A DNA stretch of 64,000 nt, taken from Halichoerus grypus (taxonomy: Eukaryota; Chordata; Mammalia; Carnivora; Phocidae). The notes beneath the pieces are model-generated. The model worked only from the letters and a program-made list of their open reading frames with translations. It had not been told where the DNA came from and ran no database searches. Position 1 is the stretch's first letter. Every line of letters begins with the position of its first letter. Below, piece after piece: positions 36,497 through 44,745 of the stretch. The position numbers were made by a program, and so were the translations under genes. Location of the stretch: positions 22,269,168-22,333,167 of the forward strand of contig NC_135726.1 of assembly GCF_964656455.1 (NCBI RefSeq), given 5' to 3'.

Positions 36497-37012
36497 AAAG
36501 AAAAGTGCTTTGACAAAATACGAGTAAACCGAATCCAGCAATATACAAAAAAGATAAATCATGAACAAGTCAGTTTACCCTAAGAAGAACAAATTAATAT
36601 TCAAAATCAATGTAATTCTCAACATTCGCATGCTAAAAAATATTCTCAATTAATGCAAAAAACAACAACAACAACAACAAAAATCTGACATAATTCACCA
36701 AAGAATAAAAGATAAAATTCTTCAACTTGAATAAGGGTAATCATGAAAAATCAACCACTAACATTTTATGGTGGAAGATTTCATTCGTTCCTCCTATAAT
36801 CAAAAAACACAGTGGGTACCTCTTCTTATCTCTTCCATTCAGCATTGTGCTAAACACCGTAGCAAGCATAAGAAAAAGAAATAAAGATCATAAATATTTG
36901 AAGTCAAGTACAAAAGCTGTTTTTACTCACAAAGGACATGTTTTATGTAGAAAATGCTATGGAATCCAAAATCTGTACTAGAGTGAGTGAGTGAATTCAG
37001 TAAGGCTACATA
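36497..37012 (+). mobile_element. L1 LINE, inverted 5' segment (ORF2 middle)
   Basis: The plus strand reads as L1 ORF2 in sense: 'gaatccagcaatatacaaaa', 'attcaaaatcaatgtaattc', 'cttcaacttgaataagggta', 'aagaaaaagaaataaagatc', 'gtagaaaatgctatggaatc', 'gtgaattcagtaaggctaca'. The last motif is immediately upstream in L1 of the motif where the minus-strand segment begins. An internal ACAACAACAACA microsatellite lies at 36661-36682. Together with 34330-36306 this fits twin priming. Confidence 0.7.
36661..36682. repeat. (AAC)n microsatellite
   Basis: AACAACAACAACAACAACAA inside the inverted L1 segment. Confidence 0.85.
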
Positions 37013-37050
37013 AAGAAAGGTGTTTTCTTTTTTTTTAAATACAAAGAGTT

Positions 37051-37151
37051 GGGGTGCCTGGGTGGCTCAGTCAATTAAGCATCTGTCTTTGGCTCAGGTC
37101 CTGATCCCGGGGTCCTGGAATCTGGCCTTGCCATGGGCTCCCTGCTCAGGG
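37051..37151 (+). mobile_element. CAN-SINE head, split from its tail
   Basis: GGGGTGCCTGGGTGGCTCAG to GGGCTCCCTGCTCAGG is the first 100 bases of a SINE. The matching tail (AAATAAATAAATAAAATCTT) appears only at 37692-37717. The interval between is a foreign foldback segment, so this SINE was broken by it. Confidence 0.8.
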
Positions 37152-37442
37152 GGAGCACCTGGGTGGCTCAGTCAGTTAAGCATCAGAGTCTTGATTTCAG
37201 CTCAGGTCATGATCTCAGGGTCATGGTCTCAGGGTCTTGAGATTGAGCCCCACATTGGGCTCTGTGCAGGGTGTGGAGCCTGCTTAAGATTCTCTCTCCC
37301 TCTCCTTCTGCCCCTCCCCCCTGGCTCATGCACTCTCTCTCTCTCTCTCTCTCTCAATAAATAAATAAATAAATAAATATCAGATGTTATATTGTTATTG
37401 AGTTGTAAGAGTTTTTATGTATTCGAAATACAAGTTCTTTAT
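37152..37442 (+). repeat. Direct copy of 35161-35458 (SINE plus L1 flank)
   Basis: A whole SINE is followed by about 65 bases of L1 ('cagatgttatattgttattg', 'agttgtaagagtttttatgt'), and the same SINE-L1 junction is seen at 35396. Shared flanking L1 at the same position shows duplication and not independent insertion. By eye it differs at roughly 10% of positions. Confidence 0.85.
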
Positions 37443-37690
37443 GACCCTGAGATCATGACCTGAGCCGAAATCGGGAGTCTGATGCTTAACAGACTGAGCC
37501 ACCCAGGTGCTCCTAACATCTGATTTTTAAAAGAATGAGCAAAAGATTTGAAAAAACATTTCATGAAAGTATATGTTAAATGGCAAATAAACCCATTAAA
37601 AACCGAAAGGTATCATTAGTCATGTGTGAAATGTCAAAAAAGAAAAATTACAGCAAGGCAGTAATTTATATTCATTAGAAGGTCTAAAAT
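37443..37690 (-). repeat. Inverted copy of 34977-35231 (L1 flank plus SINE head)
   Basis: This is the reverse complement of the L1 sequence left of the SINE at 35161 plus its first 70 bases. For example 'cattagtcatgtgtgaaatg' here matches the reverse of 'catttcacacatgactaatg' at 35040. It abuts the direct copy without spacer, giving a hairpin-capable foldback of about 70 bp in the SINE head. Confidence 0.85.
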
Positions 37691-37717
37691 TAAATAAATA
37701 AATAAAATCTTTAAAAA
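37691..37717 (+). mobile_element. Tail of the split CAN-SINE
   Basis: TAAATAAATAAATAAAATCT followed by TTAAAAA is the 3' end missing from the SINE head at 37051-37151. The flank 'aaaaataaagaatt' loosely matches 'aaatacaaagagtt' left of the head. Confidence 0.7.
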
Positions 37718-37768
37718 TAAAGAATTTTTCTTTTGTATTCACAAGGGATATTGATCTCAAATTTTCTT

Positions 37769-37975
37769 TTTTTTTTTTTTTTTTTTTAAGATTTTATTTA
37801 TTTATTTGACAGAGAGAGACACAGAGAGAGAGGGAACACAAGCAGGGGGAACAGGAGAAGGAGAAGCAGGCTTCCCACGGAGCAGGGAGCCCGATGCGGG
37901 GCTCGATCTCAGGACCCTGGGATCATGACCTGAGCTGAAGGCAGACGCTTAATGACTGAGCCACCCAGGTGCCCC
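37769..37975 (-). mobile_element. CAN-SINE, reverse orientation, perfect TSD
   Basis: Long T run, AAGATTTTATTTATTTATTT, body, GCCACCCAGGTGCCCC. Identical 16-base flanks GATCTCAAATTTTCTT at 37753-37768 and 37976-37991, so probably one of the younger copies. Confidence 0.97.
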
Positions 37976-38191
37976 GATCTCAAATTTTCTTAAAATGATT
38001 TTGCCTAATCTTGGTATCTTATTACATTAAATGATGTAATAAAAGTGTTGAGCAATGTATCGTCCACTATTCTTTACATATGGTGTAGAATTTGCCAATG
38101 GAGCCATCTGGGTCACAGTTTTAATCTCTGGGAAAGTTGTGGGTAGAGATTTAATTTATTTAACAGATACAGGGCTATTTAGATTATTTCT

Positions 38192-38383
38192 TCTTCTTCT
38201 TCTTTTAAGATTTTATTTATTTATTTGACAGAGAGAGATAGAGCACAAGCAGGGGGAGCGGCAGAGGGAGAAGCAGACTCCCCACTGAGCAAGGAGCTCG
38301 ACATGGGACTCAATCCCAGGACCCTGAGATCATGACCTGAGCCGAAGGCAGACGCTTAACCGACTGAGCCACCCAGACGCCCC
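38192..38383 (-). mobile_element. CAN-SINE, reverse orientation
   Basis: TTCTTCTTCTTCTTTTAAGA then TTTATTTATTTATTTGACAG body and GAGCCACCCAGACGCCCC. Flanks 'agattatttct' and 'ggattatttct' are a near-perfect TSD in L1. Confidence 0.96.
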
Positions 38384-38455
38384 TGGATTATTTCTCCTTT
38401 TTCAGGTTTAGTAGTTTGTGTCTTTTAAGAAATTTTCCATTTCTTCTAAATCTTT

Positions 38456-39424
38456 ACACTATACCTGTGCTTTGGCCTATAAATTCTCTCCCAGCGTTAA
38501 ACTGGGACAACTGTAGGGTTTGCCTCTTTGTTTCCCATCCCTAAGGGTTATTGTCTATGCTCCCCATTATATACTGTCTAAATATATTTGTTTCATATAT
38601 TGCATTAACTATGTTTCTAGCTTCTGTAATTTGGTGCTTTAACATCTGCCTTACATGCACACATTGGATATGCCTGGTTGTGGACAACTTAATAGTATAC
38701 ATTGGTCACCTTGCCTTGACCTCCTGGCTACCTCCCTACCTTCTGTCTCTCCTGAGAGAAGTCCTCCTCCCAGGGGTTCATTTTTCAAATAGAAACCAAT
38801 CAATGCAGAGGTCGCATTCCAACCACCATCTACGACTATCTCTTACTCTCTGTCCGAATAACCCAGACCCACTTACCAGACAAAGAGGAACAACTCTTAG
38901 GCCCCAGAGCCCACAAAAATTATCCAAGCCTGCAAATTCTAAGCCTGCTTACCCCACTTGACCTGTTTCTTTCTGAAGAAACCACCATGAAGACTCTTGC
39001 CTGCATCTCCTCCTCTCTGTCTGCCACCTGACTGACCCTGGTGCATCCCTGTCTCCCCAAGCCCCCCAGACCACGTGGCATGACCCCTCTTCTTGGGAAC
39101 TGAGTAACAAACTATCTGTTCAGTGATGGGTATATACTGATTTCTTGGTCTTGCTACTCCTTAAAATTTTCCATTAACTCATTATATTTCAAAACATACA
39201 TTTTTCACGTTTTCTAGCTTTTAAGGTGGGAGGGTAAAACCAGTTACTCCATCATGGCTGGAAGAGAGAAAAGGCACTACTTCGCCACCATTTTAGGCTT
39301 AAAGAAAATGCTGTTCAGAGTATTTGTCAGCTACCAAAGCCTCACAATGAACTCAGAGAACTCAGTATATTTGTTCGGTGTTCTTACTAAAAAATATTTA
39401 TCTACCATAGATTAGGTTGTATTA
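38456..39424. other. Intergenic, unresolved repeat-like DNA
   Basis: 'actgtctaaatatatttgtt' (38573) and 'ggtgggagggtaaaaccagt' with 'tactccatcatggctggaag' (39224-39266) look like two halves of one old repeat. The C-rich block between (38770-39130), with a 136-codon frame, has an LTR-like composition but no clear ends. Confidence 0.35.
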
Positions 39425-39945
39425 CTCTATTAGTTTCCTGAGGATACTGTAACAAATTACCATAAACTTGTGGCTTAAAACAGCACACATTTATTCTCTT
39501 ATGGTTCTGGAGGACAGGAGTCTGAAAATAGTATCACTGGGCCAAAGTCAAGGTGTGGGCAGGGACAGACTCCCAATGGAGGCTCCAAGGACAATCCCTT
39601 CCTTGCCTCTTCCAGGTTTGGTGGCTGCCGGACAATCCTGGGCTTGTGGTTGAATCATCCCAATATTCAAGGTTAGCATTTTCAATTTGCTCTACTCTGT
39701 TTGCTTATAACCTTTTCCTCTGTGTGTACATTCAATGTCTCTCTGTCTCTTTCTTATAAGGAGACTTCTGATTGCAGTTAGAGCTCCCTCTGCTCACCCA
39801 GGATAAATATCATCCCAAATTCCTTAACTTAATCACATCTAAAAAGACCTACTTGTGTCCTATAAGGGTAGCATTCACAGGTTCGAGGGATTAGGGCATG
39901 GGATTCTTCTGGAGGACTCATTTTTCAGCCTAGCACAATTGCTTT
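39425..39945 (-). mobile_element. MLT1-like MaLR solo LTR
   Basis: On the plus strand 'tgtaacaaattaccataaac', 'cagcacacatttattctctt', 'tggttctggaggacaggagt', 'cttccttgcctcttccaggt', 'tttggtggctgccggacaat', 'cttataaggagacttctg' and 'gtagcattcacaggttcgag' is the reversed MLT1 order. Two 61- and 68-codon frames are incidental. Confidence 0.8.
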
Positions 39946-40443
39946 GTTTTTATGTTTTGTTTCCCTTTAGCAATGTTTCATCTTCCCCACTGTCACTATC
40001 AAGTGCAGAATAAAACTTATTGTCCCCCTGAACAGGCATGCTGCTCAGTAGATAAATCTCTGGAGTTTTGAAAAGAGCAAGGTAACAGCTGAAAATATTA
40101 ACAGTTCCCCAATAGATTAGAATAAAACAAAATTCAAATCTCTTCAGCTTCCATTTCTCAGTTTTCTAAAGAAGTTTCAAACTTTCTGCTTCCTGTCTGT
40201 GGCTACGTTATATGGGGGAGGGTCAAGGGGGCAAAGTAAGTTGTTCAGTTTAGTAACAATGACAATAAAACTTAAAGTTTCTTCTCAAATGTGGAAGACT
40301 ACATGAAGGAGAAAAATCCTTGAGTAACAGGACTATATGCAAAAATCTATGCTAATTTCATAAGTTTTCAGTAATATGAGAGGCTAGTACAAAGTAAGCA
40401 CTTAATAAATACATGCCGTGAGAAAAGGAATGCATGAGCGAAT
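39946..40443. other. Intergenic flank of the provirus
   Basis: No recognised repeat or gene. This is the 3' flank (in proviral sense) of the endogenous retrovirus. Confidence 0.5.
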
Positions 40444-40447
40444 GTGT
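40444..40447. repeat. Proviral target-site duplication (left copy)
   Basis: GTGT directly abuts the 3' LTR and matches GTGT at 47213-47216. Four bases is the usual gammaretroviral duplication size. Confidence 0.8.
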
Positions 40448-40519
40448 TGTTACACAACCTGGACTGGATCGCCCGACGGAAGAACCAAGCAGCACTCGGA
40501 GATCTTGGAGGATAGGAGG

Positions 40520-40525
40520 TTTATT
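40520..40525 (-). terminator. Poly(A) signal AATAAA in the 3' LTR
   Basis: AATAAA in the sense strand within GTTAAATAAACC. The matching site in the 5' LTR is at 46994-46999. Confidence 0.8.
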
Positions 40526-40594
40526 TAACGCTGGCGGGCTCAGAGGAGAGTGGTCTCCAAAGGTCTGAGCCCTGAGCACAAACAAAGGGGGCAA

Positions 40595-40600
40595 TTTATA
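40595..40600 (-). promoter_or_regulatory. TATA box in the 3' LTR
   Basis: Sense-strand GTATAAATTGCC upstream of the AATAAA signal. It is the only TATA in either LTR; the 5' LTR lost it through a deletion. If still active, transcription from this LTR would run leftward into the flank. Confidence 0.7.
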
Positions 40601-40781
40601 CACTTCTACTTCCACATACTTGGCACTTTTGGCACGTGCGCAAGTGGGGCAAGGAGAAGAACCCGGACTGGTGCGGGCAGGAAGCAGAGCAGGGAGAAGA
40701 ACCTGGAAGAACCCTGGGGCAAGGACTGGGACTCTCTCACTGGCTCAGTTGGCCATCTTAGAACACAGATTTTCCTTATCA

Positions 40782-40793
40782 TTCCCCCCCTTT
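40782..40793 (-). promoter_or_regulatory. Polypurine tract
   Basis: Sense-strand AAAGGGGGGGAA lies directly before the 3' LTR. It is the primer site for plus-strand DNA synthesis. Its intactness argues that the missing env was lost by an internal deletion. Confidence 0.85.
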
Positions 40794-40889
40794 GATGCCC
40801 CTTTAAACACCAAGTTTAGAGGGCATCATTCTGTTTGACTCTGAGGGTTGACTGCAAGGCTTGGGGCGAACGTGGACTTAATCCTATAC

Positions 40890-41126
40890 TTAACAGCACA
40901 CCAGGTAGCAGAAGACCAGGACTGACTGGGGCCAGGAAAACCATGATGAAATGTGCTCAGGAGTAGACAGCAGAGGGCCAGTACAAGTGGGATCTATGAC
41001 CTTAGGTAGAATCCTCTGGGGGAAAGTCCAGTCAGGAGGGGCAACAGTGTAGAGTCCGACTCCCAAGATGAGGGAAATCACACGGATGAGAGCCAGGGAC
41101 CACGGTGACCAGGTGTCCATCACCAT
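40890..41126 (-). pseudogene. env: Probable env vestige (N-terminus only)
   Basis: A 78-codon frame begins near the end of pol, in a different frame, as env starts do in gammaretroviruses. Residues about 9 to 26 form a hydrophobic run, like the signal peptide of an envelope glycoprotein, and a short Pro/Trp-rich piece follows. Only about 100 bases separate its end from the polypurine tract, where a normal env would need over 1.5 kb. No surface or transmembrane domain, fusion peptide or cleavage site is visible. Identification rests mainly on position, so it could be unrelated sequence. Confidence 0.45.
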
Positions 41127-41136
41127 CTCATCGAAG

Positions 41137-41336
41137 GAGAAGCTGGAGTGGGCTCATGAAGTCTGGCTGGACTCTCCACTGGCACGGCTTCTTGTCTGAA
41201 TGATGAGCTTTCTTCTTTCCTCTAATCTTTGACCCAAACTGAGTCCCCTGTATGGAAGGAGTATACCTGAGACCCTAAGGAGATTAGGGCCCTATCAATG
41301 GTGTACTTTTATAATTTATTTAGGGTGGCCCCCACC
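41137..41336 (-). pseudogene. pol: Decayed end of pol (integrase C-terminus)
   Basis: After the long integrase frame stops, a short sense stretch near 41240 gives GDSVWVKD, like the integrase C-terminal domain, in another frame and ending in TAG. Several stops and a probable deletion lie between, so the C-terminal domain is not intact. Confidence 0.5.
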
Positions 41337-42110
41337 CTAAAGCTGCTCCTTTATCCCTTTATCTCCAAACTGATGCAAGTTTCCTGGAAGGCTTCCCAAG
41401 CATGGGGGAAGCCGTCCATATATTAATTTGAATGGGGAGAAACCTGATGTCCCGGGCGTGCAGCGAGCACACAGGAGAGCTAGGGGTAGCAGATCCGGCC
41501 ATGGAAGGTTAGTCTCCTGACAAAACTTTGCTAAGGTTCTCTTGAGGGTGTGATTCATTCGCTCTACTTTCCCTGAACTTTGGGGCTGGTAAGCGGTGTG
41601 GAGTCTCCAGGTAATTTTGAGAGATTTGGTCAATACCTGTTCAATGTCTGCCACAAATGCGGGTCCATTGTCACTATGGATTGTTAATGGCAGGCCGAAC
41701 CGGGGCATGATCTCCTGCAAGAGGACTTTAGCTACTTCCTGGCTTTGCTCCATCCTGGTCGGGAAGGCTTCGACCCACCCAGAGTATGTGCATACTATTA
41801 CTAGGAGATATCTGAACCCCCTGCTCGGCCGCACATCTGTGAAGTCTACCTCTTCGAAGGGGGTTGCTCCCATCCTCTGGACACCTGGCGGGGACCGTGA
41901 TGCAGACCAAGCATTATTTTTAGCACATGTTATGCACCATTCACTCGGTGCTCGGCATAGTGCTGGCAGCTGACTGAGGTAGTAGTGCTTCTTGAGAAGG
42001 GCCTCTAATGCAGTTTTTCCCAGATGAGTGAGTTGGTGGTATTCCTTGAGACTAGATGTCCTCCAGTTGCTGTTGGAACAAAGATGCGCCTGTCTGGCAT
42101 CATCCACCAT
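41337..42110 (-). pseudogene. pol: Integrase region of pol (best preserved part)
   Basis: This is the longest open stretch of the provirus, 257 codons. Integrase joins the viral DNA ends to host DNA. A zinc-binding HHCC pattern is present (His25, His29, Cys59, Cys62). The catalytic core has Asp89 (VDFTD), Asp147 (HSDNGPAF) and Glu183 (GKVERMNHT) with exactly 35 residues between the last two, the D,D-35-E signature. The frame is linked to RNase H only by a frameshift near 42115, and its C-terminal domain is broken downstream. The start is the first methionine of the open frame, not a native start, because integrase is normally cut from a polyprotein. Confidence 0.9.
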
Positions 42111-42120
42111 CCCTTTTCAG

Positions 42121-42834
42121 TCAGGGTGACCCCTCAGCCATGGCCCATTCCTTTTCCTTTATAGTGTAACTGGGCGGAGGGACTTCTTCCGGGGGGGTTA
42201 GGGCCATGGTAAGGGAAGGGGCTCTGTCTATGTCCTCACTGGCTGTGGTCTTGGCTGCCTTATCTGCCAGATGATTTTTATCTGCCAGACGATTTCCCCA
42301 TGCTATGAGGTCATCTCCTTTCTGGTGTCCCTTACAGTGCAGGATTGCTACTTCCTTTGGAAGCCAGACGGCTTTGAGGAGTCTCAGTATCTCCACCTTG
42401 TTCTTGATAGTTTTTCCTGTGGCGGTTAGGAGGCCCCTTTCCTTGTAGATGGCTCCATTTATATGTACAGTAGCAGAGACATACCAAGAGTCAGTGTAGA
42501 TGTTGACTCGCTTGCCTTCACCAAGGGTGAGGGCTCGGACTAAGGCATACGATTCAGCTCGTTGAACTGACCATCCATCTAGTAATGCCTTAGCTTCTAG
42601 GACTTCAGTGGTTGTGGTTACTGCATAACCCACTTACTGGGCACCCTCCTGTAGGTAACTGCTGCCATCGCTGAACAGTGTGAGTTCTGGATTCTTTATG
42701 GCTTGATCCCGCAGATCTGGACAGCTCTCGTAGACTTCATCAGTCACCTTGGAGCAGTCATGGTCTGGTTCCCCCTCTTCGTGGGGAGAAAGGTTGCTGG
42801 ATTTAATGTCCTTACTGTTTTGAGGGTGACCCAC
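42121..42834 (-). pseudogene. pol: RNase H region of pol
   Basis: RNase H removes the RNA strand during reverse transcription. One frame runs through the interval with a single TAA at 42634-42636. Catalytic-type acids are visible: Asp in TLFSDGSS just before the TAA, then Glu (QRAESYAL), Asp (VNIYTDSWY) and Asp (WGNRLADK) after it. A HCKGHQKG stretch fits the His loop. A tandem 18-base duplication at 42261-42296 adds six residues near the last Asp. Frame changes at about 42810 and 42115 cut it off from the thumb/connection region and the integrase. Confidence 0.88.
42261..42296. repeat. 18-bp tandem duplication in RNase H
   Basis: Two adjacent copies of TATCTGCCAGATGATTTT, differing at two bases. 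The length is a multiple of three, so it keeps the frame while repeating the LADKNH segment. Confidence 0.9.
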
Positions 42835-44270
42835 GGGTTTTTGCAGAGGAGCCCTTGGTATTGTGCTACCTGAGAGTTAGGAAGGAAGCGGTGTCCCTGT
42901 GTGTTCACGAAGGACACAACTGCATGAGGGACCTTGACATTAAGTTCTTGCCCCAGGGTAAGTTTGTCTGCCTCCTTGGTAGGACTGTGGCTGCTAGTGC
43001 CCTGAGGCATGGTGGCCATCCCACTACCATGGGGTCCAGCTTCTTTGACAGGTAAGCAACTGGCCATTGCCAGGGTCCAACAGTCTGGGTGAGTACCCCG
43101 AGTGCTATTTTTTCCTTTTCATGCACAAAGAGATTGAAGGGTTTTTTTATATCTGGTAGGCCGAGGGCTGGAGTCCGCCCCAGGGCAGTCTTTATCTCTG
43201 TGAAAGTGGCTTCTGCTTCCTCAGTCCAGGCAGGGGGTTCTCGATCTGGCCCCCTAAGATCATAAAGGGGTCTCAGCTATTGCTGAGAACCCAGGGATCC
43301 AGTTGTGGCAGAATCCTGCAGCTCCCAGGAATTCTTGTAGGCCCATTTTTGTCTGGGGCTGTGGCAGGGAGATGATGACCCTTTTCCTCTCCAGCCTTAG
43401 TTCTCTTTTCCCTTGGGTGAGGAGAAAACCAAGGTATCAGACCTGTTGTTGGCAGATTTGTGCCTTCTTCCATGAGACTCGTTATCCTGAGTCTGCCAGG
43501 AGCTGTAGGGCCTTGGTGCCTTTTGTGCAGTCTTCTTGTGTGTCACTGGCGAGGAGGAGGTCATCCACATACCAGAGGAGGGTTCATCATGTGGCCTCTC
43601 TTGGGAAGCTGGCGAGGTCCGCGGCCAGTGCTTCGCCAAAGAGGGTTGGTGAATCTTTAAACCCCTGCGAGAGGCGCATCCAAGTCAGTTGCATCTGGCT
43701 CCCTGTATCAGGTTCAGTCCATTCGAAGGCAAACAGTGGCTGGCTCTGGGGAGCTAAGCGGAGGCAGAAGAAGGCATCCTTCAAATCTAGGCAAGTGAAC
43801 CATCTGGCCGACCCTGGGATTTGGCCGAGGAGGGTGTATGGATTCGGGACCACTAGGTGCAGAGAGATGGTCACCTTGTTGATGGCCCACAGGTCTTGAA
43901 CTAGTCAGCATCCCCCTCCTGGCTTCTTGATTGGCAGGAGTGGGGTATTCCAGGCCGACTGGCACTTGACTAGAATACCTGCTTCTTTGAGTTTGGTCAG
44001 ATGTTCTTGGATGCTGATCTTAGCTTCTTGTGGAAGGGGGTATTGCCTTTGCCTCTGAGGTTGGGCTCCTGGGATCAATTCAACAATGATAGGGGCCTGA
44101 TTCCAGGCTTGTCCAGGTGGGTTGTTTTCAGCCCATACTGAAAGGAAGGTGAGTCTGAACTCTGGCGGGCCACTCAGTTGGGCCTGGGCACAGAATAGCC
44201 TCCATTCTTCTTCCCTTGGCGTGGTAATTGCTACTATTAGAGTCCCCGTCTCCTCTTGCCTTGGGTTCAA
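42835..44270 (-). pseudogene. pol: Reverse transcriptase region of pol
   Basis: Reverse transcriptase copies viral RNA into DNA. In sense order I see the fingers (KEAGILVKCQSAWNTPLLPI), the palm with [12 protein letters not shown] and [25 protein letters not shown], the catalytic YVDD at 43560-43571 and the connection (KIALGVLTQTVGPWQWPVAY). All key motifs remain recognisable. The main frame has in-frame TGA at 43905-43907, 43587-43589, 43584-43586 and 43437-43439 and TAA at 43482-43484, then shifts frame near 43285, 42970 and 42810. No protein could be read through. Confidence 0.9.
43560..43571 (-). other. YVDD catalytic motif of RT
   Basis: Sense-strand TATGTGGATGAC encodes Tyr-Val-Asp-Asp, the metal-binding pair typical of retroviral polymerases. 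It is intact although two TGA stops lie just upstream. Confidence 0.92.
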
Positions 44271-44274
44271 TTGG

Positions 44275-44633
44275 AGAATAGTGTGTCCAGTCGGCTCAAA
44301 GGTTATCTGAGCCCTAAGCTTGGAGAGTATATCTCAGCCCAGGAGAGGGATGGGGCAATCAGGCAGATAAAGGAATTCATGTCAGACCTTGTGGCCCCCG
44401 AGTTCACATTGGTGAGCCTGGCAAAAGGGCTGTTGTATCGCCCGTCTCCCGGTGGCCCCAAGGATGGTCGCAGTCCTTTTGCTGAAAGGGGCCACCGGGG
44501 AGGTGACAAGAGAGTGCTTGGCCCCAGTATCAAACATAAAAGTCACTGGTTGGCCCCCCACCTTCATTGTGCAGTTCAGGGGAGCCAAGGAGGAAAGAAC
44601 CCGGTCCCCCTCAGTCTGAGTCCATTCCCGCAA
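44275..44633 (-). pseudogene. pro: Protease region
   Basis: The aspartic protease cuts Gag and Gag-Pol. The active-site DTGA lies at 44520-44531, preceded by the beta-strand VGGQPVTFMF, and an ILGATG flap-like stretch follows. In-frame TGA codons at 44382-44384 and 44334-44336 interrupt the C-terminal half. The frame is +1 relative to the end of gag, whose own terminator is TGA followed by GG; gammaretroviruses read through a stop here in the same frame, so a one-base indel is likely. The native N-terminus cannot be set from this sequence. Confidence 0.88.
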
Positions 44634-44703
44634 GGCCTATGAGGTCCTCCTCTTGGGGTTCTTCCTTGTAGTGGCTGGGATTTTGAGCCTTTCCCCAGCT
44701 GGG

Positions 44704-44745
44704 ACATTCATTTTTCCAATGCCCTTTCTCTTTACAGTAGGCACA
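44704..44745 (-). other. CCHC zinc knuckle of nucleocapsid
   Basis: The peptide CAYCKEKGHWKNEC has spacing C-x2-C-x4-H-x4-C. A single knuckle is usual in gammaretroviral nucleocapsids, which bind genomic RNA. All four ligands are intact. Confidence 0.93.

Larger units (their letters stand above)
37718..38455 (-). mobile_element. L1 LINE fragment (ORF2 upstream part), reverse orientation
   Basis: 'gtgtagaatttgccaatgga', 'gccatctgggtcacagtttt' and 'gaaattttccatttcttcta' are the reverse complement of L1 ORF2 upstream of the 36.5-37.0 kb segment. Two SINEs interrupt it. It may belong to the same L1 as the neighbouring segments or to a second copy. Confidence 0.65.
40448..40781 (-). repeat. 3' LTR of the provirus (334 bp)
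   Basis: In sense orientation it starts TGATAAGGAAAATCTG and ends GTGTAACA, giving the TG...CA ends of an LTR. It has a TATAAA box (40595-40600) and an AATAAA signal (40520-40525) about 70 bases apart, so U3, R and U5 can be ordered. It is about 43 bases longer than the 5' LTR because it keeps the segment that carries the TATA box. Confidence 0.93.

Noticed and set aside
38551..38961. 136-codon frame
   Set aside because: Lies in a repeat-like, C-rich block with no domain; likely chance.
42744..43067. 107-codon minus frame as one continuous RT segment
   Set aside because: Only its later part matches the pol reading frame; from about 42970 upstream the true frame is a different one, so this is a mixed frame.
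43303..43899. 198-codon plus-strand frame
   Set aside because: It is antisense to the reverse transcriptase region of the provirus and is a shadow.
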